Shown: positions 1 to 8,594, counted from the stretch's first letter. The stretch is DNA of 13,909 bases from Obelidium mucronatum (GCA_025765595.1 JAIVFH010000578.1:1-13909), one strand, 5' to 3'. Translations and numbers: made by a program. The notes: generated by a model from the letters alone, not told the origin.

Positions 1-2
1 GT

Positions 3-146
3 ATAGTGTGTACGTCACGCGGCTTTCCTATTGGTTACCTTTGTGGGGGATTTAATATATCAGGAAATGAGCATTTTCAATGCTATGGATATGGTTTCGA
101 GTTTGTTCCAAAGCATCTTCCCAGATTTCTACCACGTGTGCTTTGA
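3..146 (+). CDS. C-terminal end of an unidentified protein, paralogue of the gene at 392–1575
   Basis: This frame is open from the left edge to a TGA at 144–146, giving about 47 residues of a protein whose start is outside the window. The translation contains CYGYGFEFVPKHLPRFL. The gene at 392–1575 has CYGYGIECLPNHLPRFL in its last exon, and the match extends upstream (IVCTSRGFPIGYLCGGF here, VVVCTTRREIPIGFLANGGF there). Conservation at protein level with many synonymous differences shows that both are, or were, real coding sequence. I do not recognise the family, so no function is proposed. This copy stops a few residues after the shared PRFL motif, while the neighbour runs on for about 55 more residues. 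The two genes lie head to tail as a tandem pair. Confidence 0.55.
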   Translation: MVCTSRGFPIGYLCGGFNISGNEHFQCYGYGFEFVPKHLPRFLPRVL

Positions 147-391
147 TTGAGACGTTTGATGCCTTCAATAATTTTTATTTTATTCTTTTTTTATTGTTAT
201 GTTTTATGTATGAGTGTAGGTGGTTTGGATCGACTATACAATCAATATTTTCCAGACACACTCTTTGAAACTCAAGCATGTTATGCAGTTTGCCAACATG
301 TGATTCTTCTATATATCTCAAAATAAAAAAGAGTGGCAAAGGAAACATACAGTTTCAAACACTTAAAATTTTACTTCTACTTCAAAAATCA

Positions 392-1575
392 ATGGCCAAC
401 AAAGACGTCTTTGTGCAATACTTGACTCACCCGCCAATCAAGATACAGACGCATTTTGACAAACACAGTGAGCCTAGACAGAGGCCGCTTACCAGTGTGG
501 CCGATGTGCTGGGAGCGTACCCCCGAGACTCTCTCCTTGCAGACACGCCCATTGAGCTACTCAGTCTCCATCGTAACAGCGTCTCTCTGCGACCAGACAC
601 GCTCGTGGCAGACTTGGTGGCCACCAGCAAGAATCCGCTGGTCATCAAGTGTCATGGTGCTCGTTCTGATTCAGCAGCCGGTTCAGGCAGCAACCATTCT
701 GCTGACCATATCTGGAAGTCTGTAGTTTGCATTGCCTGTAGCAAATTCAGCGGCACTGCAATCATTATCGACAAGACAGATTCATTCTCACAAATTTACA
801 CATGTTGTTGAGGGGACCTGAAGAAGCAGTCTTGAGTCGTGTCAATGCTGACTTAAAAAGGGAAATGCGCTTTATTGTCATTGACCATGACTCTTGGCAC
901 AGGAAAAATTAAACATGGAAAATATAACGAGTCTTCAAAGGATCATCCAGACACTGTTTCAAGTAAACCGGCCAAGGAATCCTCCAATGATCCTATAAAA
1001 GTGGAACTCCAACGATATTCGGTGGCTCCTCAAGGCTTGGAATTGGTCTTGCAGTTTGTTCTTGAACCTGCAACTTGCTGGCAAGCGAGTGCAAGGTATG
1101 ACTATATGATATTCAAGGTGATTATACTACATTACCAGTACGCATCTTTGGATTTCCTAGAATGTTGTCTTCAGACGCAAGGGATATAGCAATCACCATT
1201 GAAGCAGAAGCTACCGTAAAAGACGTACTCGGGCATATCAAGATTTCTGCTTTATCATCAGCAACACGCGGTTTATCTGGCAGCGTTGTTGTATGTACAA
1301 CACGTCGTGAGATCCCCATCGGGTTCCTCGCTAATGGTGGATTTGGCTCACAAAGCGAACAACATGAATGTTATGGATATGGGATAGAGTGTCTGCCAAA
1401 CCATCTCCCGCGGTTTTTGAAGGGCTACAAATCTGTGCCCCGCCCAGTGCCCATCGTTCGTCACAGAGCGCGTCACAGGCCTCAATCACATGACGCATCC
1501 ACCCAAACTACCTTCCCATTCACATACAAAAGCGCGATGGCTCTAAAAACAGGGGGGAAAGGAGAAGAGCAATAA
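392..1575 (+). CDS. Multi-exon gene with Crinkler-header-like N-terminus and unidentified C-terminal domain
   Basis: Proposed exons are 392–648, 780–962, 1035–1095 and 1139–1575. Exon 1 starts at the ATG at 392. Its translation (TSVADVLGAYPRDSLLADTP, then VSLRPDTLVADL and KNPLVIK) resembles the ubiquitin-like header that opens Crinkler-type proteins of chytrids and other fungi; this is a family impression, not a search result. Exon 2 reads HMLLRGPEEAVLSRVNADLK. Its frame breaks at a run of five A at 903–907 and continues one base out of phase (MENITSLQRIIQTLFQ). The last exon carries VQVRIFGFPRML across the 1096–1138 splice, then the region shared with the fragment at 3–146, ending at TAA 1573–1575. 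The introns 963–1034 and 1096–1138 keep phase. The 649–779 junction and the frame break are the weak points. Function is unknown; a secreted or nuclear effector-like role would only follow if the header is genuine. Confidence 0.5.
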
Positions 1576-1821
1576 AATAATGCAAAATTAAACTTGACTA
1601 CTTCGTTTTTGTGTAGCCAAGGATCATCTTCCATGCATGGTTTATGAAGAATCAAGAAAGAGACAGACAGGAAACCCTATCTAACTACTCACTGCTTTTG
1701 TGAACGGCGTTGGGGGGGGTTGTGTGCGTTGTCCATTGTTTGAAAGCCGTTTTCGTTGTTTCTCCTTGAACCAACTTTGCATAAAATCATCGCAAGAGGC
1801 TACAACACCCCACCCAATAAG

Positions 1822-1903
1822 CGTCCCGCACAGGATTCGAACCTGCGCTCCCAGAGGGAAATGCCTTAGCAGGGCACCGCGTTAACCACTCCGCCAACGG
1901 GAC
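1822..1903 (-). tRNA. tRNA-Ser (anticodon GCU)
   Basis: An 82-base type II tRNA folds on the minus strand. The acceptor stem pairs GTCCCGT with GCGGGAC and is followed by a G discriminator base. The anticodon loop is CTGCTAA, placing anticodon GCU at 1868–1870 (AGC on the plus strand). There is a long variable arm, as expected for serine, and a T arm GCAGG-TTCGAAT-CCTGT that also serves as the B box. No intron is seen. The 3' CCA is not encoded, as usual in eukaryotes. The nearest T4 run for Pol III termination lies about 36 bases downstream, at 1783–1786 (AAAA on the plus strand). Confidence 0.95.
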
Positions 1904-2385
1904 TTATTTACCTTCTTATCCATTTTTAATGTAGTTATCAACACACATTTCCAACAGTAGAGACCTATACGCTAGTCAACGCAATTAATTGCTTTTTTGT
2001 CTGGTTGAAAAGACAGATGCGGCCACAACGCGTATCAGGCTGGTCAACAGGCTTTAAAACACGCTTTTAAGTCTGCAAAAAACGATTTAATTGCCCACTT
2101 CAACTCAAAGATGACAACTTTGATTCCAGGAGGAAAACCCGACATTCAAAAAAAGAAACATGAGTGGGTTCTATTGCTTTTTTAACATGGCATTTATATT
2201 ACTGCATGTAGAAGGAAGGAAGCGTGATATATTTTCTTCTTTGGATCGGACAAATGGAAGAGAATCAATCAGCAAAACGCACACAAAAAATAAAACAGTG
2301 AGAAACCCAGACGGGAGAGAATCGGATGGTGGCGGTGGTGGTGGTAGTCTTAAACTTGTCAATCGGATTAAATGGCGTCAGAGTT
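1904..2385. other. Intergenic stretch with no recognisable gene
   Basis: This is the upstream flank of the tRNA gene and the 3' flank of the repeat-rich gene at 2386–3364. Open frames here (for example plus 2160–2399) are short, low in complexity and lack splice or family support. The GGTGGCGGTGG-rich stretch near 2326–2346 is simple sequence. I see no RNA gene or mobile element. Confidence 0.5.
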
Positions 2386-3364
2386 TCAGGTCGCAATAGT
2401 CTCGGATAAAACAGTCGTAACATCTTCAGTGACTGTTTCGGCTGGTGGCGGCGATGGTGCAACATACGTCCATGAATACGCTGTCCACGTTTCCGTTGGC
2501 GTTGGAGAGCTCCAAGGAGTGAAAGTGGTAGTTACAGTAAACAAGGGAGCTTTGGGAGTAGTTGAGAAACTTGCAGTTGGTGTGTAGGTGACTGGAGTTT
2601 TGGGAGTTGGTGTCGACTTTGGAGTAGTGGCTGTCGGCGTGAACAGGGAAGTCTTTGTTTTGGTGTTTCTGGTTCTCTTTTTCGTGCTTGATTGAGTATA
2701 AATGGCAGTCGATGTTGGTGTGTAAGTTACTGGCGTCGATTTTGGTATAGTGGCTGTCGGCGTAAACATGGAAGTCTTTGTTTTTGCACTAGCTGTTGGT
2801 GTATAGGTGACTGGAGTGTTGGGAGTTGGTGTCGACTTTGGAGTAGTGGCTGTTGGCGTGAACACGGAAGTCTTTGTTTTCGCACTTGTCGTACGTTTCT
2901 TTGTACTCGATGATGGAGTATAAATGGCGGTAGAAGTCGGTGTGTAAGTCACTGAAGTTTTTGTTGCCTTTGGAATGGAGGCCGTTGGTGTCGGACTGAA
3001 TACAGAGGTCTTGGTTCCGGCGGTGGTCTTCTTTGGAGTATAGGTTTGTGTGAACGAAACTGATGGCGTGTAAACAGGAAGCGTTGCGGCAGTAGCTGTA
3101 AGAACGTTAGGTTAGATAGTCAGGGGTTGGGTTATGCGAATAGACACATAAATGAAGTATCAGTTTACCAGTAGTTTTAAGAGAACGGGTTGCCTTTGTT
3201 TGCCATGTCTTTGAAGTTGCCACCCAGGACGGTTGAGGAGGAATTGCTTTCACGGCAGGTGACTCGGAAGCGACTGACTCGGAAGCGACCGTGCTTGTGT
3301 CAGCGACAGTAGGCAAGACCACGGCGCAAACAAGGAAGAGAAGGGCGAGAATTAAGTGTGTCAT
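2386..3364 (-). CDS. Secreted Thr/Pro-rich repeat (mucin-like) protein
   Basis: There are two exons: 3364–3169 and 3095–2386. The intron at 3096–3168 has a GTAAAC donor, a CTAAC branch site and a TTACAG acceptor, and splicing gives 301 residues. The N-terminus (MTHLILALLFLVCAVVLPTV) is a clear signal peptide, followed by an SES-rich spacer. The rest is built from degenerate modules such as SVFTPTATTPKSTPTP, VTYTPTS and STKKRT, a composition typical of heavily O-glycosylated fungal surface or secreted proteins. No catalytic domain and no hydrophobic GPI tail are visible, so it is probably released or held in the wall. The end (ETIAT, TGA at 2388–2386) is the first stop; an extra 3' exon cannot be excluded. 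A TATA box lies about 40 bases before the ATG. Adhesion, wall or mucilage function is inference from composition only. Confidence 0.8.
2577..3036. repeat. Degenerate minisatellite, about 220-base period, inside the mucin-like gene
   Basis: The block 2577–2796 matches 2797 onward with a period near 220 bases. Each period holds a long module (around GTCGACTTTGGAGTAGTGG, 2611 and 2831) and a short one (around GAGTATAAATGGC, 2695 and 2917). A further element, TTGGTGTGTAAGTTACTGGC or close variants, recurs near 2580, 2715, 2797 and 2937. The copies encode the TPTATTPKSTPTP and VTYTPT modules in phase, so unit lengths keep the reading frame. Confidence 0.75.
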
Positions 3365-3400
3365 TTTCAGTTAGCAACTTTGATTGCTTTGTTCTTGGAT

Positions 3401-3408
3401 CTTATATA
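3401..3408 (-). promoter_or_regulatory. TATA box of the mucin-like gene
   Basis: On the minus strand the sequence reads CATATATAAG, with TATATAAG ending 36 bases before the ATG at 3364. A TSS some 25–30 bases downstream would leave a very short 5' leader of about ten bases. The position and consensus fit a core promoter, but it has not been tested. Confidence 0.5.
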
Positions 3409-3714
3409 TGCCGTCAAAAAGCTGTAAGATTAAATGCATCAAAATTTCTGACCACATGATGGGCAGCTACAAAGCAACAACTATCAGTGGAGGGGGGTAC
3501 CGGAGGATCAAATGTGCGAATAATTCGACGAATTCAATGTGCCCCGACTTGTCGATGGCCAGGTGGTCAAGTGCTGTGATTGGCACGACTCGGCTTGACA
3601 GCAACATGTCAGAATTTCGAATGACAAGGTTCGTCCTATTTGCTTTGCAATAGGAGACCAGAGTTCAATTTGAGCTTCTCGGGTTGCAATCATATTTACC
3701 AGTTCTTGATTAAT
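3409..3714. other. Intergenic stretch with no recognisable gene
   Basis: This region holds the promoter side of the mucin-like gene and the 3' flank of the GNAT gene, both on the minus strand. Overlapping short open frames exist on both strands, but none shows family motifs, splice continuity or a plausible composition. Confidence 0.5.
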
Positions 3715-4371
3715 TTATTTGGTACGCACCATCCACCATGCATTGTTCTCCCGATCGCTACCTTCCAACGCCTGAGAATAAACAATGAACCCAAAGCGAG
3801 CATAATAAGAAATATTCTTTTTGTTCCCGGTCCATAAGGCTACGTTTGGAATATCTGAATCGGTGTCAATCAAATTCAACCGATGGCGAATTAACGCTTC
3901 CCCACCACCAGTTCCAACTTCTTTGGAACCAACAAAATCCAAGTAAATATACGGCTTGGACGGACCCGCTGGATCAACGGCATTGAAGATGTCGAGGACT
4001 TCTTGTCTGAGTGGAGGTCGTGAACGCGGCTCATTTTTTGGAGCCTCAGTTCCGACTTCTGGATCTGGGTGCAGTGGAGGTGGTGGCTGCACAACTTCCC
4101 TTTCCTCTTCTTCCTCTTCCTTGTTCTCGTAGGGAATCCAAATAGCAGCAGAGCCCAAAGATTCCGTGACTTCAATAATGGTGTTTTGAGATCGGTTGTT
4201 GACGACCGAAGTAAAGAGTTGGATCATTGCAGAGCGTCTCTTTTCTTCGTCGGGATGGACCCAGCTCTGGAACTCATCGCGAGTGAATGCCGTTGCCAGA
4301 ATGTCAATGACGATGGCTTCTTCGCCTGGCTTCATGGATCTGATCTTGTGTTGGTGTTTTGGCTGGACCAT
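3715..4371 (-). CDS. GNAT-family N-acetyltransferase
   Basis: A single exon of 218 residues, with ATG at 4371 and TAA at 3717–3715. It should transfer an acetyl group from acetyl-CoA to an amine, probably in the cytosol because no signal or membrane segment is visible; the acceptor is unknown. The N-terminus (about 9–60) has the usual GNAT opening with ILATAFTRDEF. Motif A is YIYLDFVGSKEVGTGGGEAL at 141–160, where VGTGGGEAL is the pyrophosphate-binding loop. Motif B is NISYYARFGF at 186–195. Between them, residues 82–120 form a low-complexity insert: a run of glutamates followed by prolines, probably a disordered loop. Length is normal for fungal single-domain GNATs. The gene is divergent from the GPI-type gene at 4540, so the 168 bases between them form a shared promoter region. 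Confidence 0.85.
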   Translation of the reverse strand: MVQPKHQHKIRSMKPGEEAIVIDILATAFTRDEFQSWVHPDEEKRRSAMIQLFTSVVNNRSQNTIIEVTESLGSAAIWIPYENKEEEEEEREVVQPPPPLHPDPEVGTEAPKNEPRSRPPLRQEVLDIFNAVDPAGPSKPYIYLDFVGSKEVGTGGGEALIRHRLNLIDTDSDIPNVALWTGNKKNISYYARFGFIVYSQALEGSDRENNAWWMVRTK

Positions 4372-4453
4372 TTTTTATTTTTTTGTTGTAAGTTCTTGAT
4401 TACTTAACACGCCACTGCTACCAAAGCGCTGTTAAAAAGAAGTTATTAAAGGG

Positions 4454-4461
4454 TGACGTCA
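4454..4461. promoter_or_regulatory. Perfect CRE palindrome TGACGTCA
   Basis: The octamer TGACGTCA lies in the 168-base divergent promoter between the GNAT gene (ATG 4371, minus) and the secreted protein gene (ATG 4540, plus), 78 bases before the latter ATG. It is the canonical site for ATF/CREB-type bZIP factors. Binding, and which gene it serves, is inference. Confidence 0.4.
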
Positions 4462-4539
4462 CAGAACGAACGCCCTTGTTTCCCGCCCCAAAAGGAACAA
4501 ACCAATCAAAAAGCGATTGTAAAAATTACATTTCCCAAA

Positions 4540-5605
4540 ATGCAACTTTCGCTCCTTGCCTCAGTTCTTGTTCCCTTTGTGTCTGCTGCACTGACAGTCT
4601 CTCCAACGTGTGAGCTTCTAGTCGATGATATGAGGCCAAGGTGAGCAATTAGCGTCTTTTGACTATCGGCAGTAGGTTCAAGTCAGACCGTAACTGACCC
4701 CTCTCCATCACCTACAACTAGAACGGCTGACCAATCGAGAGCGGTTAGCAAAGAATCAGCAACTTAAAAGAGAGAAACACTCAAAACTAACCGCTGTTTT
4801 CTTTTTGTCAACAGGACTCATTTGGAAACCAAAAAACTCTCAACTTGAACGGTGGAGACTATGGGGTTGACGGAGGATCCAAGATCCAATTCAATTTTGC
4901 TTCGTCGTCTGGCCACGTTGATGTGATTCCAGGTTGGGAAAAGGCTCCAGGTGACGGTGACAAGGGGTTGCACCCACCTGAAATTCTGGCCAGCAACTAC
5001 TTTTACTACAAGTTTGTGTGGGACGATCAACGAAGTTCAAATGATTTCGGGGTTGCTGTTTGCATGGATTTGAGTCTGTACCAAGGACTTTACTTGAATG
5101 TGTCAATGCCCGCCAGGTCTGACGTCTATTTGACGTTGACTCAGAAAAATACGGCTTGTACCGCTCGTACAAAAGGTGAATATTTGAAGTGTTTGAAAAC
5201 CAAGGAATCGGCTCCTAATGTATCTATGGTTTGCTAGATTCCGCGTATGTAAAGCTCTCTGACTTTCATGTTCCCAACGGAACGCCACAAGCAATCTTTA
5301 TTCCATTCGACAAGATGAAGCTGGAGTTTGATGGTGGTGTCTACGACATGAAGCACGCCAAGGATGCCACGTTTGTCAACTTTAATCCACCCGATGCGAC
5401 TTACAGCTTTTACCACATTGGGTTGGTTAAGTCCGGCGCCGCTTGCACACCCAAAGAAGGGTCTTCGTCTTCTTCTTCCTCTTCGTCTTCTTCTTCGACT
5501 GGAACTCAAACGTCTGCTGCTGCGCAAACCACAAGCGCCAAGTCTTCGGCTGGACGAGTTGCTGGGGGAATGGCCGCATTGATTGGCGCTGCGCTTTTTG
5601 TTTAA
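4540..5605 (+). CDS. Secreted, probably GPI-anchored protein with a galactose-binding-like beta-sandwich
   Basis: Exons are about 4540–4640, 4815–5175 and 5238–5605. The intron at 5176–5237 keeps phase and creates DSAYVKLSDF. The start at 4540 is chosen because MQLSLLASVLVPFVSAALTV is a signal peptide; an in-frame ATG at 4453 would bury it. The mature part has CELLVDDM, then GGDYGVDGGSK, NYFYYKFVWDD, LSLYQGLYLNVSMPARSDVY and FYHIGLVKSG. This strand pattern resembles fungal secreted carbohydrate-binding-type jelly-roll domains. A run of twelve serines, a Ser/Thr/Ala stalk and a hydrophobic tail (GGMAALIGAALFV) indicate a GPI anchor. Oddity: the natural first intron (GTGAGC donor at 4641, CAG acceptor at 4814) leaves the frame one base short. 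An in-phase donor at 4621 exists but is weak and would remove the VDDM motif. Ligand and role are unknown; a cell-wall location is likely. Confidence 0.75.
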
Positions 5606-5678
5606 AAAATAACGTATGCCTTACATAAAATTCATATCATCATTATTATTATTTTATAGTTTTTTTTATGTTAGTGTG

Positions 5679-6470
5679 ATGCTCACAAGTCTACCTGACG
5701 AACTTCTTAGCCAAATCCTTTCCTGGATCGAGCCACCACATACTCAAAGATTGAGTAGTATTTCAACTCAATTCAGGAGTGTTACCTCTTCCGTTTCATT
5801 CGCAAAGACAAACTTGCTGCGATTCCATCCACTTCCACCTTCAACATCAAATGCCAGTCACGCCAAAGTCAACGAAGCCCCTTCAGCATTGGATTTATCA
5901 ATCTTCAAAGCACAGTCAAACTATCAATCAGCCTACACCCAGCTGTATCTCACACAATACTCAAGCTTGTACTGGAGTTATAAGGAACAAATCAACGGCT
6001 CTCGCATCCCAGACTCATTAGGCCTCCTTTCTTCTTCCCTCGTTCATTTGAATCTTACATTCTGTGGTCTCGTGGGCGAAATCCCTATTTCTCTGATGGA
6101 TCTGGTGAAACTCAACACACTCAGTCTCTACGGAAACGCACTCTGTGGCAGAATCCCTTCAAAGATCAAACAACTTTCGAGACTCAAGACACTGATTTTG
6201 TATGGAAACAGGCTCTCTGGGCCTATCCCGCCAGAATTGGGACTCTTGTTGAATCTACGGTTCGTGAACCTATCACAGAATCAGTTGAGCGGCACAGTTC
6301 CCAAGGAGATTGGGAATTTGTTTATGATTGAAGAGTTTCATGTGAGGCAGAATTGCTTAAGTGGGATGGTTCCTGAAGAGATTCGGAAATTGGAGAACGC
6401 GTATTTATTGGACTTTAGGTTCAACGAAGGATTGAACGTTGGTTTTGAGTTTCTGAGTTTGGTGAAATGA
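5679..6470 (+). CDS. F-box protein with plant-type leucine-rich repeats
   Basis: A single exon of 263 residues. Residues 2–46 form an F-box (LTSLPDELLSQILSWIEPP onward), which normally binds Skp1 in SCF ubiquitin ligases. Residues 121–240 are five consecutive LRRs of exactly 24 residues of the plant-specific type (LxxLxLxxNxLxGxIPxxL), for example LNTLSLYGNALCGRIP and LKTLILYGNRLSGPIPPELG; a sixth is incomplete at the end. The LRRs would select the substrate. The ATG at 5679 is preferred to the in-frame ATG at 5616 because the upstream one adds a hydrophobic stretch (FISSLLLFYSFFYVSV) that does not suit a cytosolic/nuclear F-box protein. It starts only 73 bases after the preceding stop on the same strand. 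The stop is TGA 6468–6470. The target protein is unknown. Confidence 0.85.
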   Translation: MLTSLPDELLSQILSWIEPPHTQRLSSISTQFRSVTSSVSFAKTNLLRFHPLPPSTSNASHAKVNEAPSALDLSIFKAQSNYQSAYTQLYLTQYSSLYWSYKEQINGSRIPDSLGLLSSSLVHLNLTFCGLVGEIPISLMDLVKLNTLSLYGNALCGRIPSKIKQLSRLKTLILYGNRLSGPIPPELGLLLNLRFVNLSQNQLSGTVPKEIGNLFMIEEFHVRQNCLSGMVPEEIRKLENAYLLDFRFNEGLNVGFEFLSLVK

Positions 6471-6767
6471 ATCTTGCAACTTTTCATAAATGACCGTTAG
6501 AACAACAAAATAAACAACCAGCATCCAAATATACAAACTCGCGATTATTATCGGCATTACCGTGTTGGTCGCTCCAAAAGGAGGCATATGGACCAATAGT
6601 GCTGGGTTCGTGGACCTGGCAATTTATGTTGACTTCAGAAAAAAAATGGCTTCAATTTCAACGTAGAATCGCGTAATCCAGCGTAGTTTGGCGTACGACA
6701 AGCCGTGAGACACGCAGCAGGGTGTTTTGCGCGTTTTGCGACCAATTTATTAATAAAGTCAACAAAA

Positions 6768-8589
6768 ATGAAGGTGTGCTACTATCTGACTGATGCCGCA
6801 GGAAAGGCGCACCAGGGGGTTGGTGCAGACACCGTCTCTATCAGCGCTGAGGCTGACGTGGCGGACTTCAGAGACGCGATTTGGGGGAAGAATAAGGACG
6901 GGTTGTTGCAGGGGGTCTCGTGTGCGCAGTTGGAAGTCTACTCATCAAGAGAAGACATCATCGACCCTACCAAGAAGCCACTCAGAGTTACTGGTACTGT
7001 CGGTGACGGGCATGCTGATGAAGAGAGTGCGCTTTATGCTGTCGTCCCAAAGAAGACTTGTGAGTGATTGTTCTGTTTGCGATATTCGATTTAATGGTCT
7101 GTCCAGCACCAGCCGTTTCTTTACAATCATTAACTGCGATGGATATCAATGTATTGGCCAATCTGCCTGATTTTTGGAATTGTCTCTCGAGTGTGGCTCC
7201 GGTTGGCAATTGCCTGACATTCAATCCTGCTCCCACTTTCTGCAAAGAAATCCCGAACCAGTTATTTATAAGGAAATGCTATTATGATATGTTTGAAATT
7301 ATTTGGGAAAAGGTACAAGAGGGTATTAAAAATAGTGATATAAGGGGAACGAGGGGGTTTGCAATCACTGGAAACCCTGGGATTGGGAAAAGCGTATTTT
7401 TGTTTTATGTCATGTGGAGGTTGCGCAAGATGGAGAACGTGAAGACTATTGTTCTGCATCGACCCAAGGATGGTGGTGACATTTACGTATTTTCTGAATC
7501 GGGTTGTTTTGTCTTCACAGACTTCATTCTGGTCAAGCGCAGTTTTCTCATGACCACAGAAACGTGGTACCTCACCGACACACTTTCTGACGGCCCATCG
7601 GCTGTTAGTGCTATCACTATTGTTGTTGCCCCACCCGATCGAAAGCACTACAAAGAGTTCATCAAGTTCACAAAAACAGCCCCTCTCCTCTTTCTTCCTG
7701 TTTGGAATTTGGAAGAACTGCTTGCAGCTCGAGCTATGTATGATTTATCAGGGGATATAGTCGAAGAACGTTTCAATTTGATTGGTGGAATCGCACGCTT
7801 TGTGTTCGAAAAACCCGACCGGCTACATGGAACAATTAAGCAGGCGCTTGGCCGGTTGAATATTGACAAGTTCCAACTTATGGTAGATGGGTCGTTGTCA
7901 AAAGAAGACGAAATTAGTCACTTGATAATCCATTTCGTAATTTCCGATGATTATCATGATTTTTCTCTTCAATTTGCTTCAGGTAGGTCAAGTGTTTCAA
8001 TCAAGCATAATATGTTTCTAACTTTGTACTTGCAGAATATATCGTGGAAAAAGCTCTCGAAGTTTTCATCACGCAGGAGGAAAGCAAGCTACATACGTTT
8101 TTACTCGCCTCTGATGGCGAAACGCTACTTTCTTCACTTCGTGGAAATTTGTTTGAATCCTTTGCTCATCGCCAACTATCCAAAGGAGGCACATTCAAAA
8201 TTCGCTCACTTGATGACACTGCTGCCGCTACTATTGATTTGGTCCTACCCGCACGCCCAAAGCAGACCTTCAAAGATATTAAGAGTTGTACGGATAGCAA
8301 TGTTCTCTATACAGCCGCTCGAAAAAACTATCCATGTATCGATTCGTTGATTCCTTCAGTTAGTCTATTTCAAATGACTGTTTCGCGAAGTCACGGGGTG
8401 AAAATGGTTGAGCTAAAGAAAATTGTGGAGGATAGTGGAATGTCGAAACTGTGTTTTGTTGTTCCACACACACGCTTCAGCAGTTACTCAAAGCAGAATC
8501 TTCTTACAACTGGAGGAACTGTTGCCGTAAGGATTGATGGGGCTTTAAAACAATTATCTCAGTGTGTGCTTTCAATTGATTTGCAGTAA
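6768..8589 (+). CDS. Crinkler (CRN/RHS)-type protein: header, P-loop NTPase and predicted REase-like domain
   Basis: Three exons, 6768–7059, 7113–7982 and 8036–8589, give 571 residues. Intron 7060–7112 has a GTGAGT donor; an acceptor at 7106 is also in phase. Intron 7983–8035 has GTAGGT, CTAAC and TTGCAG. Residues 1–97 form a ubiquitin-like Crinkler header, ending DEESALYAVVPKK. Residues 180–330 are a P-loop NTPase: Walker A GNPGIGKS (184–191), WYLTD (249–253, likely Walker B strand), TIVVAPP, then LPVWNLEELLAAR and GGIARFVFE (322–330), the pattern of RHS/Crinkler NTPases. Residues 420–511 carry GNLFESFAH (Glu428) and IDSLIPSVSLFQMTVSRSHG (Asp490, Gln500), matching the restriction-endonuclease-like C-terminus of this family. 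No signal peptide is visible. In related fungi and oomycetes such proteins act in nuclei, often as host-directed effectors; the role here is inferred. AATAAA overlaps the stop. Confidence 0.88.
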
Positions 8590-8594
8590 ATAAA
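8589..8594 (+). terminator. Poly(A) signal AATAAA of the Crinkler-type gene
   Basis: AATAAA begins on the last base of the TAA stop codon at 8587–8589. A similar stop-proximal AATAAA context is preserved in the decayed copy near 9988, which supports the two being homologous to the 3' end. Confidence 0.5.

Noticed and set aside
1700..1885. Plus-strand open frame across the tRNA region
   Set aside because: It runs through the antisense of a well-folded tRNA-Ser and has no family features.
2160..2465. Open frames on both strands around the GGTGGC-rich stretch
   Set aside because: Their length comes from simple sequence, and they have no splice, signal or domain support.
3258..3300. Short direct repeat near the signal peptide of the mucin-like gene as an insertion footprint
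   Set aside because: It encodes the tandem SESVASES spacer in frame and is better explained as a small coding duplication.
4453..4539. Upstream in-frame ATG for the GPI-type gene
   Set aside because: It would place 29 polar residues ahead of a clear signal peptide; the ATG at 4540 puts the signal peptide at the N-terminus.
5461..5500. TCT/TCC repeat as a regulatory or satellite element
   Set aside because: It is the in-frame codons of the twelve-serine stalk of the GPI-type protein.
5616..5678. Upstream in-frame ATG for the F-box/LRR gene
   Set aside because: It adds a hydrophobic segment that would send an F-box protein to the secretory route; the ATG at 5679 starts directly before the F-box.
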